A stretch of DNA of 64,000 nt, from the NCBI RefSeq assembly GCF_029227915.1, contig NC_079888.1:23540001-23604000 (forward strand), written 5' to 3'. The position numbers were made by a program, and so were the translations under genes. The stretch comes from Hydractinia symbiolongicarpus (lineage: Eukaryota > Cnidaria > Hydrozoa > Anthoathecata > Hydractiniidae). Shown piece by piece: positions 25,245 to 40,000 of the stretch (its first letter is position 1; each line of letters begins with the position of its first letter). The notes under the pieces are model-generated. The model worked only from the letters and a program-made list of their open reading frames with translations, had not been told where the DNA came from and did no database searches.

Positions 25245-28200
25245 TTAATCGCCGGCAAACGAAAATCCGCGTTTTCCCGTAAATCCCGGGCTTGGCCCGT
25301 ATAGTCAAAAGTATACAAAGAAAGTACCCAGGGAGTAAACTCATTTCCCGAACGATTTTTTAAATTACTTTTTCACCACTAAAACGCATGAGATTTGTAG
25401 TTTTTAAAAATGTTTTCATTTTTGATGAGACGCTGAATAAAAGAAGTTTAATCGCCGGCAAACGAAAACCTGCGATTTCCCGTAAATCCTGGACTCGGCC
25501 CGTATAGTCAAAAGTATACAAAGAAAGTACCCAGGGAGTAAACTCATTTCCCAAACGATTTTTTAAATTATTATTTCACCACAAAAACGCATGAGACTTG
25601 TAGTTTTCAAGAATGTTTTCATTTTTGATGAGACGCTGAATAAAAGCAGTTTAATCGCCGGCAAACGAAAACCCGCGATTTCTCGTAAATGCCGGCTTGG
25701 CCCGTATAGTAAAAAATATACAAAGAAAGTACCCAGGGAGTAAACTCATTTCCCGAACGATTTTTTAAATTATTTTTTCACCACTAAAACGCATGAGACT
25801 TGTAGTTTTCAAAAATGTTTTCATTTTTGATGAGACGCTTAATGAAAAAGGTTTAATCGCCGGCAAATGAAATCCCGCGTTTTCCCGTAAATCCGGGGCT
25901 TGGCCCGTATAGTCGAATGTATACAAAGACAGTACCCAGGGAGTAAACTCATTTCCCGAACGATTTTTTATATTATTTTTTTACCACTAAACGCATGAGA
26001 CTTGTAGTTTTCAAAAATATTTTCATATTTGATGGGACGCTGAATAAAAGAAGTTTAATCGTCGGCAAACGAAAATCCGCGATTTCCCGTAAATCCCGGA
26101 CTCGGCCCGTATAGTCAAAAGTATACAAAGAAAGTACCCAGGGAGTAAACTCATTTCCCGAACGATTTTTTAAATTATTATTTCACCACAAAAACGCATG
26201 AGACTTGTAGTTTTCAAGAATGTTTTCATTTTTGATGAGACGCTGAATAAAAGCAGTTTAATCGCCGGCAAACGAAAACCCGCGATTTCTCGTAAATCCC
26301 GGCTTGGCCCGTATAGTAAAAAATATACAAAGAAAGTACCCAGGGAGTAAACTCATTTCCCGAACGATTTTTTAAATTATTTTTTCACCACTAAAACGCA
26401 TCAGACTTGTAGTTTTCAAAAATGTTTTCATTTTTGATGAGACGCTGAATAAAAGAAGTTTAATCGCCGGCAAACGAAAACCCGCGATTTCCCGTAAATC
26501 CCGGGCTTGGCCCGTATAGTCAAAAGTATACAAAGAAAGTACCCAGGGAGTAAACTTATTTCCCGAACGATTTTTTAAATTACTTTTTCACCACTAAAAC
26601 GCATGAGACTTGTAGTTTTTAAAAATGTTTTCATTTTTGATGAGACGCTGAATAAAAGAAGTTTAATCGCCGGCAAACGAAAACCTGCGATTTCCCGTAA
26701 ATCCTGGACTCGGCCCGTATAGTCAAAAGTATACAAAGAAAGTACCCAGGGAGTAAACTCATTTCCCAAACGATTTTTTAAATTATTATTTCACCAAAAA
26801 AACGCATGAGACTTGTAGTTTTCAAGAATGTTTTCATTTTGGATGAGACGCTGAATAAAAGAAGTTTAATCGCCGGCAAACGAAAATCCGCGATTTCCCG
26901 TAAATCCCGGACTCGGCCCGTATAGTCAAAGGTATACAAAGAAAGTACCCAGGGAGTAAACTCATTTCCCGAACGATTTTTTAAATTATTTTTTCACCAC
27001 TAAAACGCATGAGACTTGTAGTTTTCAAAAATGTTTTCATTTTTGATGAGACGCTTAATGAAAAAGGTTTAATCGCCGGCAAATGAAATCCCGCGTTTTC
27101 CCGTAAATCCGGGGCTTGGCCCGTATAGTCGAATGTATACAAAGACAGTACCCAGGGAGTAAACTCATTTCCCGAACGATTTTTTATATTATTTTTTTAC
27201 CACTAAACGCATGAGACTTGTAGTTTTCAAAAATGTTTTCATTTTTGGTGAGACGCTGAATAAAAGCAGTTTAATCGCCGGCAAACGAAAAACTGCGATT
27301 TCCCTAAATCCCAGACTCGGCCCGTATAGTCAAAAGTATACAAAGAAAGTACCCAGGGAGTAAACTCATTCCCCGAACGATTTTTTAAATTACTTTTTCA
27401 CCACTAAAACGCATGAGACTTGTAGTTTTTAAAAATGTTTTCATTTTTGATGAGACGCTGAATAAAAGAAGTTTAATCGCCGGCAAACGAAAACCTGCGA
27501 TTTCCCGTAAATCCTGGACTCGGCCCGTATAGTCAAAAGTATACAAAGAAAGTACCCAGGGAGTAAACTCATTTCCCAAACGATTTTTTAAATTATTATT
27601 TCACCAAAAATCGCATGAGACTTGTAGTTTTCAAGAATGTTTTCATTTTTGATGAGACGCTGAATAAAAGAAGTTTAATCGCCGGCAAACGAAAATCCGA
27701 GATTTCCCGTAAATCCCGGACTCGGCCCGTATAGTCAAAGGTATACAAAGAAAGTACCCAGGGAGTAAACTCATTTCCCGAACGATTTTTTAAATTATTT
27801 TTTCACCACTAAAACGCATGAGACTTGTAGTTTTCAAAAATGTTTTCATTTTTGATGAGACGCTTAATGAAAAAGGTTTAATCGCCGGCAAATGAAATCC
27901 CGCGTTTTCCCGTAAATCCGGGGCTTGGCCCGTATAGTCGAATGTATACAAAGACAGTACCCAGGGAGTAAACTCATTTCCCGAACGATTTTTTATATTA
28001 TTTTTTTACCACTAAACGCATGAGACTTGTAGTTTTCAAAAATATTTTCATATTTGATGGGACGTTGAATAAAAGAAGTTTAATCGCCGGCAAACGAAAA
28101 TCCGCGATTTCCCGTAAATCCCGGACTCGGCCCGTATAGTCAAAAGTATACAAAGAAAGTACCCAGGGAGTAAACTCATTTCCCGAACGATTTTTTAAAT

Positions 28201-31200
28201 TATTTTTTCACCACTAAAACGCATGAGACTTGTAGTTTTCAAAAATGTTTTCATTTTTGGTGAGACGCTGAATAAAAGCAGTTTAATCGCCGGCAAACGA
28301 AAAACTGCGATTTCCCTAAATCCCAGACTCGGCCCGTATAGTCAAAAGTATACAAAGAAAGTACCCAGGGAGTAAACTCATTTCCAGAACGATTTTTTAA
28401 ATTATTTTTTCACCACTAAAACGCATAAGACTTGTAGTTTTTAAAAATGTTTTCATTTTTGATGAGACGCTGAATAAAAGCAGTTTAATCGCCGGCAAAC
28501 GAAAACCCGCGATTTCTCGTAAATCCCGGCTTGGCCCGTATAGTAAAAAATATACAAAGAAAGTACCCAGGGAGTAAACTCATTTCCCGAACGATTTTTT
28601 AAATTATTTTTTCACCGCTAAAACGCATCAGACTTGTAGTTTTCAAAAATGTTTTCATTTTTGATGAGACGCTGAATAAAAGAAGTTTAATCGCCGGCAA
28701 ACGAAAACCCGCGATTTCCCGTAAATCCCGGGCTTGGCCCGTATAGTCAAAAGTATACAAAGAAAGTACCCAGGGAGTAAACTCATTTCCCGAACGATTT
28801 TTTAAATTACTTTTTCACCACTAAAACGCATGAGACTTGTAGTTTTTAAAAATGTTTTCATTTTTGATGAGACGCTGAATAAAAGAAGTTTAATCGCCGG
28901 CAAACGAAAACCTGCGATTTCCCGTAAATCCTGGACTCGGCCCGTATAGTCAAAAGTATACAAAGAAAGTACCCAGGGAGTAAACTCATTTCCCAAACGA
29001 TTTTTTAAATTATTATTTCACCAAAAATCGCATGAGACTTGTAGTTTTCAAGAATGTTTTCATTTTTGATGAGACGCTGAATAAAAGAAGTTTAATCGCC
29101 GGCAAACGAAAATCCGCGATTTCCCGTAAATCCCGGACTCGGCCCGTATAGTCAAAGGTATACAAAGAAAGTACCCAGGGAGTAAACTCATTTCCCGAAC
29201 GATTTTTTAAATTATTTTTTCACCACTAAAACGCATGAGACTTGTAGTTTTCAAAAATGTTTTCATTTTTGATGAGACGCTTAATGAAAAAGGTTTAATC
29301 GCCGGCAAATGAAATCCCGCGTTTTCCCGTAAATCCGGGGCTTGGCCCGTATAGTCGAATGTATACAAAGACAGTACCCAGGGAGTAAACTCATTTCCCG
29401 AACGATTTTTTATATTATTTTTTTACCACTAAACGCATGAGACTTGTAGTTTTCAAAAATATTTTCATATTTGATGGGACGCTGAATAAAAGAAGTTTAA
29501 TCGCCGGCAAACGAAAATCCGCGATTTCCCGTAAATCCCGGACTCGGCCCGTATAGTCAAAAGTATACAAAGAAAGTACCCAGGGAGTAAACTCATTTCC
29601 CGAACGATTTTTTAAATTATTTTTTCACCACTAAAACGCATGAGACTTGTAGTTTTGAAAAATGTTTTCATATTTGGTGAGACGCTGAATAAAAGCAGTT
29701 TAATCGCCGGCAAACGAAAAACTGCGATTTCCCTAAATCCCAGACTCGGCCCGTATAGTCAAAAGTATACAAAGAAAGTACCCAGGGAGTAAACTCATTT
29801 CCACAACGATTTTTTAAATTATTTTTTCACCACTAAAACGCATAAGACTTGTAGTTTTTAAAAATGTTTTCATTTTTGATGAGACGCTGAATAAAAGCAG
29901 TTTAATCGCCGGCAAACGAAAACCCGCGATTTCCCTAAATCCCAGACTCGGCCCGTATAGTCAAAAGTATACAAAGAGAGTACCCAGGGAGTAAACTCAT
30001 TTCCAGAACGATTTTTTAAATTATTTTTTCACCACTAAAACGCATAAGACATGTAGTTTTTAAAAATGTTTTCATTTTTGATGAGACGCTGAATAAAAGC
30101 AGTTTAATCGCCGGCAAACGAAAACCCGCGATTTCTCGTAAATCCCGGCTTGCCCGTATAGTAAAAAATATACAAAGAAAGTACCCAGGGAGTAAACTCA
30201 TTTCCCGAACGATTTTTTAAATTATTTATTTACCACTAAAACGCATCAGACTTGTAGTTTTCAAAAATGTTTTCATTTTTGATGAGACGCTGAATAAAAG
30301 AAGTTTAATCGCCGGCAAACGAAAACCCGCGATTTCCCGTAAATCCCGGGCTTGGCCCGTATAGTCAAAAGTATACAAAGAAAGTACCCAGGGAGTAAAA
30401 TCATTTCCCGAACGATTTTTTAAATTACTTTTTCACCACTAAAACGCATGAGACTTGTAGTTTTTAAAAATGTTTTCATTTTTGATGAGACGCTGAATAA
30501 AAGAAGTTTAATCGCCGGCAAACGAAAACCTGCGATTTCCCGTAAATCCTGGACTCGGCCCGTATAGTCAAAAGTATACAAAGAACGTACCCAGGGAGTA
30601 AACTCATTTCCCAAACGATTTTTTAAATTATTATTTCACCACAAAAACGCATGAGACTTGTAGTTTTCAAGAATGTTTTCATTTTTGATGAGACGCTGAA
30701 TAAAAGAAGTTTAATCGCCGGCAAACGAAAATCCGCGATTTCCCGTAAATTCCGGACTCGGCCTGTATAGTCAAAGGTATACAAAGAAAGTACCCAGGGA
30801 GTAAACTCATTTCCCGAACGATTTTTTAAATTATTTTTTCACCACTAAAACGCATGAGCCTTGTAGTTTTCAAAAATGTTTTCATTTTTGATGAGACGCT
30901 TAATGAAAAAAGTTTAATCGCCGGCAAATGAAATCCCGCGTTTTCCCGTAAATCCGGGGCTTGGCCCGTATAGTCGAATGTATACAAAGACAGTACCCAG
31001 GGAGTAAACTCATTTCCCGAACGATTTTTTATATTATTTTTTTACCACTAAACGCATGAGACTTGTAGTTTTCAAAAATATTTTCATATTTGATGGGACG
31101 CTGAATAAAGGAAGTTTAATCGCCGGCAAACGAAAATCCGCGATTTCCCGTAAATCCCGGACTCGGCCCGTATAGTCAAAAGTATACAAAGAAAGTACCC

Positions 31201-31600
31201 AGGGAGTAAACTCATTTTCCGAACGATTTTTTAAATTATTTTTTCACCACTAAAACGCATGAGACTTGTAGTTTTCAAAAATGTTTTCATTTTTGGTGAG
31301 ACGCTGAATAAAAGCAGTTTAATCGCCGGCAAACGAAAAACTGCGATTTCCCTAAATCCCAGACTCGGCCCGTATAGTCAAAAGTATACAAAGAAAGTAC
31401 CCAGGGAGTAAACTCATTTCCAGAACGATTTTTTAAATCATTTTTTCACCACTAAAACGCATAAGATTTGTAGTTTTTAAAAATGTTTTCATTTTTGATG
31501 AGACGCTGAATAAAAGAAGTTTAATCGCCGGCAAACGAAAACCCGCAATTTCCCGTTAATCCCGGGCTTGGCCCGTATAGTCAAAAGTATACAAAGAAAG
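25245..31600. repeat. Satellite segment II, right part: LINE-free higher-order units
   Basis: No gene. The 'aaattactttttcacc' monomer that follows LINE copies recurs at 25360, 26575, 27385, 28802 and 30420, spacings of 1215, 810, 1417 and 1618 bp (6, 4, 7 and 8 monomers). Monomers between carry the 'gacagtaccc', 'gatgggacgc' and 'tttggtgagacgc' variants in shifting order. The units resemble the LINE-bearing ones without the insertion. Confidence 0.8.
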
Positions 31601-34600
31601 TACCCAGGGAGTAAACTCATTTCCCGAACGATTTTTTAAATTACTTTTTCACCACTAAAACGCATGACACTTGTAGTTTTTAAAAAATATTTTCATTTTT
31701 GGTGAGACGCTGAATAAAAGCAGTTTAATCGCCGGCAAACGAAAAACTGCGATTTCCCTAAATCCCAGACTCGGCCCGTATAGTCAAAAGTATACAAAGA
31801 AAGTACCCAAGGAGTAAACTCATTTCCAGAAAGATTTTTTAAATTTTTTTTTCACCACTAAAACTCATGAGACTTGTAGTTTTCAAAAATGTTTTCATTT
31901 TTGATGAGACGCCTAATGAAAGAGGTTTAATCGCCGGCAAACGAAAACCCGCGATTTCCCGTAAATCCCGGCTTGGCCCGTATAGTCGAATGTATACAAA
32001 GAAAGTACCCAGGGAGTAAACTCATTTCCCGAGCGATTTTTTAAATTTTTTTTTCACCACTAAAACGCATGAGACTTGTAGTTTTCAAAAATGCTTTCAT
32101 TTTTGATGAGACGCTTAATGAAAGAGGTTTAATCGCCGGAAAACGAAAACCCGCGATTTCCCGTAAATCCCGGTCTTGGCCCGTATAGTCGAATGAATAC
32201 AAAGAAAGTACCCTGTGAGTAAACTCATTTCCAGAACGATTTTTTAAATTATTTTTTCACCAATAAAACGCATAAGACTTTTAGTTTTTAAAAATGTTTT
32301 CATTTTTGATGAGACGCTGAATAAAAGAAGTTTAATCGCCGGCAAACGAAAACCCGCGATTTCCCGTAAATCCCGGCTTAGCCCGTATAGTCAAAAGTAT
32401 ACAAAAAAAGTACTCAGGGAGTAAACTCATTTCCTGAACGATTTTTTAAATTATTTTTTCACCACTAAAACGCATGAGACTTGTAGTTTTCAAAAATGTT
32501 TTCATTTTTGGTGAGACGCTGAATAAAAGCAGTTTAATCGCCGGCAAACGAAAAACTGCGATTTCCCTAAATCCCAGACTCGGCCCGTATAGTCAAAAGT
32601 ATACAAAGAAAGTACCCAAGGAGTAAACTCATTTCCAGAAAGATTTTTTAAATTTCTTTTTCACCACTAAAACGCATAAGACTTGTAGTTTTAAAAAATG
32701 TTTTCATTTTTGATGAGACGCTGAATAAAAGAAGTTTAATCGCCGGCAAACGAAAATCCGCGATTTCCCGTAAATCACGGGCTTGGCCCGTATAGTCAAA
32801 AGTATACAAAGAAAATACCCAGGGAGTAAACTCATTTCCCGAACGATTTTTTAAATTACTTTTTCACCACTAAAACGCATGAGACTTGTAGTTTTCAAAA
32901 ATGTTTTCATTTTTGATGAGACGCTGAATAAAAGCAGTTTAATCGCCGGCAAACGAAATCCTGCGTTTTCCCGTAAATCCGGGGCTTGGCCCGTATAGTC
33001 GAATGTATACAAAGAAAGTACCCAGGGAGTAAACTCATTTCCCGAACGATTTTTTAAATTTATTTTTCACCACTAAAACGCATGAGACTTGTAGTTTTCA
33101 AAAATGTTTTCATTTTTGATGAGAGGCTTAATGAAAGAGGTTTAATCGCCGGAAAACGAAAACACGCGATTTCCCGTAAATCCCGGGCTTGGCCCGTATA
33201 GTCGAATGTATACAAAGAAAATACCCTGTGAGTAAACTCATTTCCAGAACGATTTTTTAAATTATTTTTTCACCACTAAAACGCATAAGACTTGTAGTTT
33301 TTAAAAATGTTTTCATTTTTGATGAGACGCTGAATAAAAGAAGTTTAATCGCCGGCAAACGAAAACCCGCGATTTCCTGTAAATCCCGGCTTGGCCCGTA
33401 TAGTCAAAAGTATACAAAGAAAGTACCCAGGGAGTAAACTCATTTCCCGAACGATTTTTTAAATTATTTTTTCACCACTAAAACGCATGAGACTTGTAGT
33501 TTTCAAAAATGTTTTCATTTTTGAAGAGACGCTGAATAAAAGAAGTTTAATCGCCGGCAAACGAAAACCCGCGATTTCCCGTTAATCCCGGGCTTGGCCC
33601 GTATAGTCAAAAGTATACAAAGAAAGTACCAAGGGAGTAAACTCATTTCCCGAACGATTTTTTAAATTACTTTTTCACCACTAACAGGCACGAGACTTGT
33701 AGTTTTTAAAAATGTTTTCATTTTTGATGAGACGCTGAATAAAAGAAGTTTAATCGCCGGCAAACGAAAACCTGCGATTTCCCGTAAATCCTGGACTCGG
33801 CCCGTATAGTCAAAAGTATACAAAGAAAGTACCCAGGGAGTAAACTCATTTCCCAAAAGATTTTTTAAATTATTATTTCACCACTAAAACGCTTGAGACT
33901 TGTAGTTTTCAAGAATGTTTTCATTTTTGATGAGACGCTGAATAAAAGCAGTTTAATCGCCGGCAAACGAAAACCCGCGATTTCCCGTAAATCCCGGGCT
34001 TGGCACGTATAGTCAAATCTATACAAAGAAAGTAACCTGTGAGTAAACTCATTTCCAGAACGATTTTTTAAATTATTTTTTCACCACTAAAACGCATGAG
34101 ACTTGTAGTTTTCAAAAATGTTTTCATTTTTGGTGAGACGCTGAATAAAAGCAGTTTAATCGCCGGCAAACGAAAAACTGCGATTTCCCTAAATCCCAGA
34201 CTCGGCCCGTATAGTCAAAAGTATACAAAGAAAGTACCCAAGGAGTAAACTCATTTCCAGAAAGATTTTTTAAATTATTTTTTCACCACTAAAACGCATA
34301 AGACTTGTAGTTGTCAAAAATGTTTTCATTTTTGATGAGACGCTGAATAAAGGAAGTTTAATCGCCGGCAAACAAAAACCCGCGATTTCCCGTAAATCCC
34401 GGGCTTGGCCCGTATAGTCAAAAGTATACAAAGAAAGTACCCAGGGAGTAAACTCATTTCCCGAACGATTTTTTATATTATTTTTTTACCACTAAACGCA
34501 TGAGACTTGTAGTTTTCAAGAATGTTTTCATTTTTGATGAGACGCTGAATAAAAGCAGTTTAATCGCCGGCAAACGAAAAACTCGGATTTCCCTAAATCC

Positions 34601-35079
34601 CGGACTCGGCCCGTATAGTCAAAAGTATACAAAGAAAGTACCCAGGGAGTAAACTCATTTCCAGAACGATTTTTTAAATTATTTTTTCACCACTAAAACG
34701 CATAAGACTTGTAATTTTTAAAAGTGTTTTCATTTTTGATGAGACGCTGAATAAAAGAAGTTTAATCGCCGGCAAACGAAAACCCGCGATTTCCCGTAAA
34801 TCCCGGGCTTGGCCCGTATAGCCAAAAGTATAAAAAGAAAGTACCCAGGGAGTAAACTCATTTCCCGAACGATTTTTTAAATTATTTTTTCACCACTAAA
34901 ACGCATGAGACTTGTAGTTTTTAAAAATGTTTTCATTTTTGATGAGACGCTGAATGAAAGAAGTTTAATTGCCGGCAAACGAAAACCCGCGATTTCCCGT
35001 TAATCCCGGGCTTGGCCCGTATAGTCAAAAGTATACAAAGAAAGTACCCAGGGAGTAAACTCATTTCCCGAACGATTTT

Positions 35080-36350
35080 TTAAATTACTTTTTCACCACT
35101 AAAACGCACGAGACTTGTAGTTTTTAAAAATGTTTTCATTTTTGATGAGACGCTGAATAAAAGAAGTTTAATCGCCGGCAAACGAAAACCTGCGATTTCC
35201 CGTAAATCCTGGACTCGGCCCGTATAGTCAAAAGTATACAAAGAAAGTACCCAGGGAGTAAACTCATTTCCCAAAAGATTTTTTAAATTATTATTTCACC
35301 ACTAAAACGCATGAGACTTGTAGTTTTCAAGAATGTTTTCATTTTTGATGAGACGCTGAATAAAAGCAGTTTAATCGCCGGGAAACGAAAACCCGCGATT
35401 TCCCGTAAATCCCGGGCTTGGCACGTATAGTCAAATCTATACAAAGAAAGTACCCTGTGAGTAAACTCATTTCCAGAACGATTTTTTAAATTATTTTTTC
35501 ACCACTAAAACGCATGAGACTTGTAGTTTTCAAAAATGTTTTCATTTTTGGTGAGACGCTGAATAAAAGCAGTTTAATCGCCGGCAAACTAAAATCTGCG
35601 ATTTCCCTAAATCCCAGACTCGGCCCGTATAGTCAAAAGTATGCAAAGAAAGTACCCAAGGAGTAAACTCATTTCCAGAAAGATTTTTTAAATTATTTTT
35701 TCACCACTAAAACGCATAAGACTTGTAGTTTTTAAAAGTGTTTTCATTTTTGATGAGACGCTGAATAAAAGAAGTTTAATCGCCGGCAAACGAAAACCTG
35801 CGATTTCCCGTAAATCCTGGACTCGGCTCGTATAGTCAAAAGTATACAAAGAAAGTACCCAGGGAGTAAACTCATTTCCCAAAAGATTTTTCAAATTATT
35901 ATTTCACCACTAAAACGCATGAGACTTGTAGTTTTCAAGAATGTTTTCATTTTTGATGAGACGCTGAATAAAAGCAGTTTAATCGCCGGGAAACGAAAAC
36001 CCGCGATTTCCCGTAAATCCCGGGCTTGGCACGTATAGTCAAATCTATACAAAGAAAGTACCCTGTGAGTAAACTCATTTCCAGAACGATTTTTTAAATT
36101 ATTTTTTCACCACTAAAACGCATGAGACTTGTAGTTTTCAAAAATGTTTTCATTTTTGGTGAGACGCTGAATAAAAGCAGTTTAATCGCCGGCAAACTAA
36201 AATCTGCGATTTCCCTAAATCCCAGACTCGGCCCGTATAGTCAAAAGTATACAAAGAAAGTACCCAAGGAGTAAACTCATTTCCAGAAAGATTTTTTAAA
36301 TTATTTTTTCACCACTAAAACGCATAAGACTTGTAGTTTTTAAAAGTGTT
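35080..36350. repeat. 3-monomer tandem duplication (period 608 bp)
   Basis: 'cgccgggaaacg' at about 35378 and 35986 and 'gcaaactaaaatctgcg' at about 35584 and 36192 recur exactly 608 bp apart, with the intervening sequence nearly identical. The second copy begins near 35688. Confidence 0.85.
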
Positions 36351-37070
36351 TTCATTTTTGATGAGACGCTGAATAAAAGAAGTTTAATCGCCGGCAAACG
36401 AAAACCCGCGATTTCCCGTAAATCCCGGGCTTGGCCCGTATAGCGAAAAGTATAAAAAGAAAGTACCCAGGGAGTAAACTCATTTCCCGAACGATTTTTT
36501 ATATTATTTTTTTACCACTAAACGCATGAGACTTGTAGTTTTCAAAAAAATTTTCATATTTGATGGGATGCTGAATAAAAGAAGTTTAATCGCCGGCAAA
36601 CGAAAATCCGCGATTTCCCGTAAATCACGGGCTTGGCCCGTATAGTCAAAAGTATACAAAGAAAGTACCCAGGGAGTAAACTCATTTCCCGAACGATTTT
36701 TTAAATTACTTTTTCACCACTAAAACGCATGAGACTTGTAGTTTTCAAAAATGTTTTCATTTTTGATGAGACGCTGAATAAAAGCAGTTTAATCGCCGGC
36801 AAACGAAATCCCGCGATTTCCCGTAAATCCCGGGCTTGGCCCGTATAGTCAAAAGTATACAAAGAAAGTACCCAGGGAGTAAACTCATTTCCCGAACGAT
36901 TTTTTAAATTTTTTTTTCACCACTAAAACGCATGAGACTTGTAGTTTTCAAAAATGTTTTCATTTTTGATGAGACGCTTAATGAAAGAGATTTAATCGCC
37001 GGAAAATGAAAACACGCGATTTCCCGTAAATCCCGGGCTTGGCCCGTATAGTCGAATGTATACAAAGAAA

Positions 37071-40000
37071 ATACCCTGTGAGTAAACTCATTTCCAGAAC
37101 GATTTTTTAAATTATTTTTTCACCACTAAAACGCATAAGACTTGTAGTTTTTAAAAATGTTTTCATTTTTGATGAGACGCTGAATAAAAGAAGTTTAATC
37201 GCCGGCAAACGAAAACCCGCGATTTCCTGTAAATCCCGGCTTGGCCCGTATAGTCAAAAGTATACAAAGAAAGTACCCAGGGAGTAAACTCATTTCCCGA
37301 ACGATTTTTTAAATTATTTTTTCACCACTAAAACGCATGAGACTTGTAGTTTTCAAAAATGTTTTCATTTTGGATGAGACGCTGAATAAAAGAAGTTTAA
37401 TCGCCGGAAAACGAAAAACTGCGATTTCCCTAAATCCCAGACTCGGCCCGTATAGTCAAAAGTATACAAAGAAAGTACCCAGGGAGTAAACTCATTTCCA
37501 GAAAGATTTTTTAAATTATTTTTTCACCACTAAAACGCATAAGACTTGTAGTTGTCAAAAATGTTTTCATTTTTGATGAGACGCTGAATAAAGGAAGTTT
37601 AATCGCCGGCAAACGAAATCCCGCGTTTTCCCTTAAATACGGGGCTTGGCCCGTATAGTCGAATGTATACAAAGAAAGTACCCAGGGAGTAAACTCATTT
37701 CCCGAACGATTTTTTAATTTTTTTTTTCACCACTAAAACGCATGAGACTTGTAGTTTTCAAAAATGTTTTCATTTTTGATGAGACGCTTAATGAAAGAGG
37801 TTTAATCGCCGGAAAACGAAAACACGCGATTTCCCGTAAATCCCGGGCTTGGCCCGTATAGTCGAATGTATACAAAGAAAATACCCTGTGAGTAAACTCA
37901 TTTCCAGAACGATTTTTTAAATTATTTTTTCACCACTAAAACGCATAAGACTTGTAGTTTTTAAAAATGTTTTCATTTTTGATGAGACGCTGAATAAAAG
38001 AAGTTTAATCGCCGGCAAACGAAAACCCGCGATTTCCTGTAAATCCCGGCTTGGCCCGTATAGTCAAAAGTATACAAAGAAAGTACCCAGGGAGTAAACT
38101 CATTTCCCGAACGATTTTTTAAATTATTTTTTCACCACTAAAACGCATGAGACTTGTAGTTTTCAAAAATGTTTTCATTTTTGATGAGACGCTGAATAAA
38201 AGAAGTTTAATCGCCGGCAAACGAAAACCCACGATTTCCCGTTAATCCCGGGCTTGGCCCGTATAGTCAAAAGTATACAAAGAAAGTACCCAGGGAGTAA
38301 ACTCATTTCCCGAACGATTTTTTAAATTACTTTTTCACCACTAACACGCACGAGACTTGTAGTTTTTAAAAATGTTTTCATTTTTGATGAGACGCTGAAT
38401 AAAAGAAGTTTAATCGCCGGCAAACGAAAACCTGCGATTTCCCGTAAATCCTGGACTCGGCCCGTATAGTCAAAAGTATACAAAGAAAGTACCCAGGGAG
38501 TAAACTCATTTCCCAAAAGATTTTTTAAATTATTATTTCACCACTAAAACGCATGAGACTTGTAGTTTTCAAGAATGTTTTCATTTTTGATGAGACGCTG
38601 AATAAAAGCAGTTTAATCGCCGGCAAACGAAAACCCGCGATTTCCCGTAAATCCCGGGCTTGACACGTATAGTCAAATCTATACAAAGAAAGTACCCTGT
38701 GAGTAAACTCATTTCCAGAACGATTTTTTAAATTATTTTTTCACCACTAAAACGCATGAGACTTGTAGTTTTCAAAAATGTTTTCATTTTTGGTGAGACG
38801 CTGAATAAAAGCAGTTTAATCGCCGGCAAACGAAAAACTGCAATTTCCCTAAATCCCGGACTCGGCCCGTATAGTCAAAAGTATACAAAGAAAGTACCCA
38901 GGGAGTAAACTCATTTCCAGAACGATTTTTTAAATTATTTTTTCACCACTAAAACGCATAAGACTTGTAGTTTTTAAAAGTGTTTTCATTTTTGATGAGA
39001 CGCTGAATAAAAGAAGTTTAATCGCCGGCAAACGAAAACCCGCGATTTCCCGTAAATCCCGGGCTTGGCCCGTATAGCCAAAAGTATAAAAAGAAAGTAC
39101 CCAGGGAGTAAACTCATTTCCCGAACGATTTTTTAAATTATTTTTCACCACTAAAACGCATGAGACTTGTAGTTTTCAAAAATGTTTTCATTTTTGATGA
39201 GACGCTGAATGAAAGAAGTTTAATCGCCGGCAAACGAAAACCCGCGATTTCCCGTTAATCCCGGGCTTGGCCCGTATAGTCAAAAGTATACAAAGAAAGT
39301 ACCCAGGGAGTAAACTCATTTCCCGAACGATTTTTTAAATTACTTTTTCACCACTAAAACGCACGAGACTTGTAGTTTTCAAGAATGTTTTCATTTTTGA
39401 TGAGACGCTGAATAAAAGCAGTTTAATCGCCGGGAAACGAAAACCCGCGATTTCCCGTAATCCCCGGGCTTGGCACGCATAGTCAAATCTATACAAAGAA
39501 AGTACCCTGTGAGTAAACTCATTTCCAGAACGTTTTTTTAAATTATTTTTTCACCACTAAAACGCATAAGACTTGTAGTTTTCAAAAATGTTTTCATTTT
39601 TGATGAGACGCTGAATAAAAGCAGTTTAATCGCCGGCAAACGAAATCCCGCGATTTCCCGTAAATCCCGGGCTTGGCCCGTATAGTCAAAAGTATACAAA
39701 GAAAGTACCCAGGGAGTAAACTCATTTCCCGAACGACTTTTTAAATTTTTTTTTCACCACTAAAACGCATGAGACTTGTAGTTTTCAAAAATGTTTTCAT
39801 TTTTGATGAGACGCTTAATGAAAGAGGTTTAGTCGCCGGAAAACGAAAACACGCGATTTCCCGTAAATCCCGGGCTTGGCCCGTATAGTCGAATGTATAC
39901 AAAGAAAATACCCTGTGAGTAAACTCATTTCCAGAACGATTTTTTAAATTATTTTTTCACCACTAAAACGCATAAGACTTGTAGTTTTTAAAAATGTTTT

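Larger units (their letters stand above)
16495..25250. repeat. LINE-containing higher-order repeat block
   Basis: Four LINE copies sit in units of one 504-bp insertion (LINE plus duplicated TTAAT) and 11, 7 or 6 monomers. The order of variants before each LINE is conserved: 'gacagtaccc', then 'gatgggacgc', then 'gaataaaggaag' with 'cccgtcaatccc', then 'tattattgttttacc'. Copy 1 at 9.6 kb has the same upstream order, so it belongs to the same lineage separated by about 41 monomers. Confidence 0.85.
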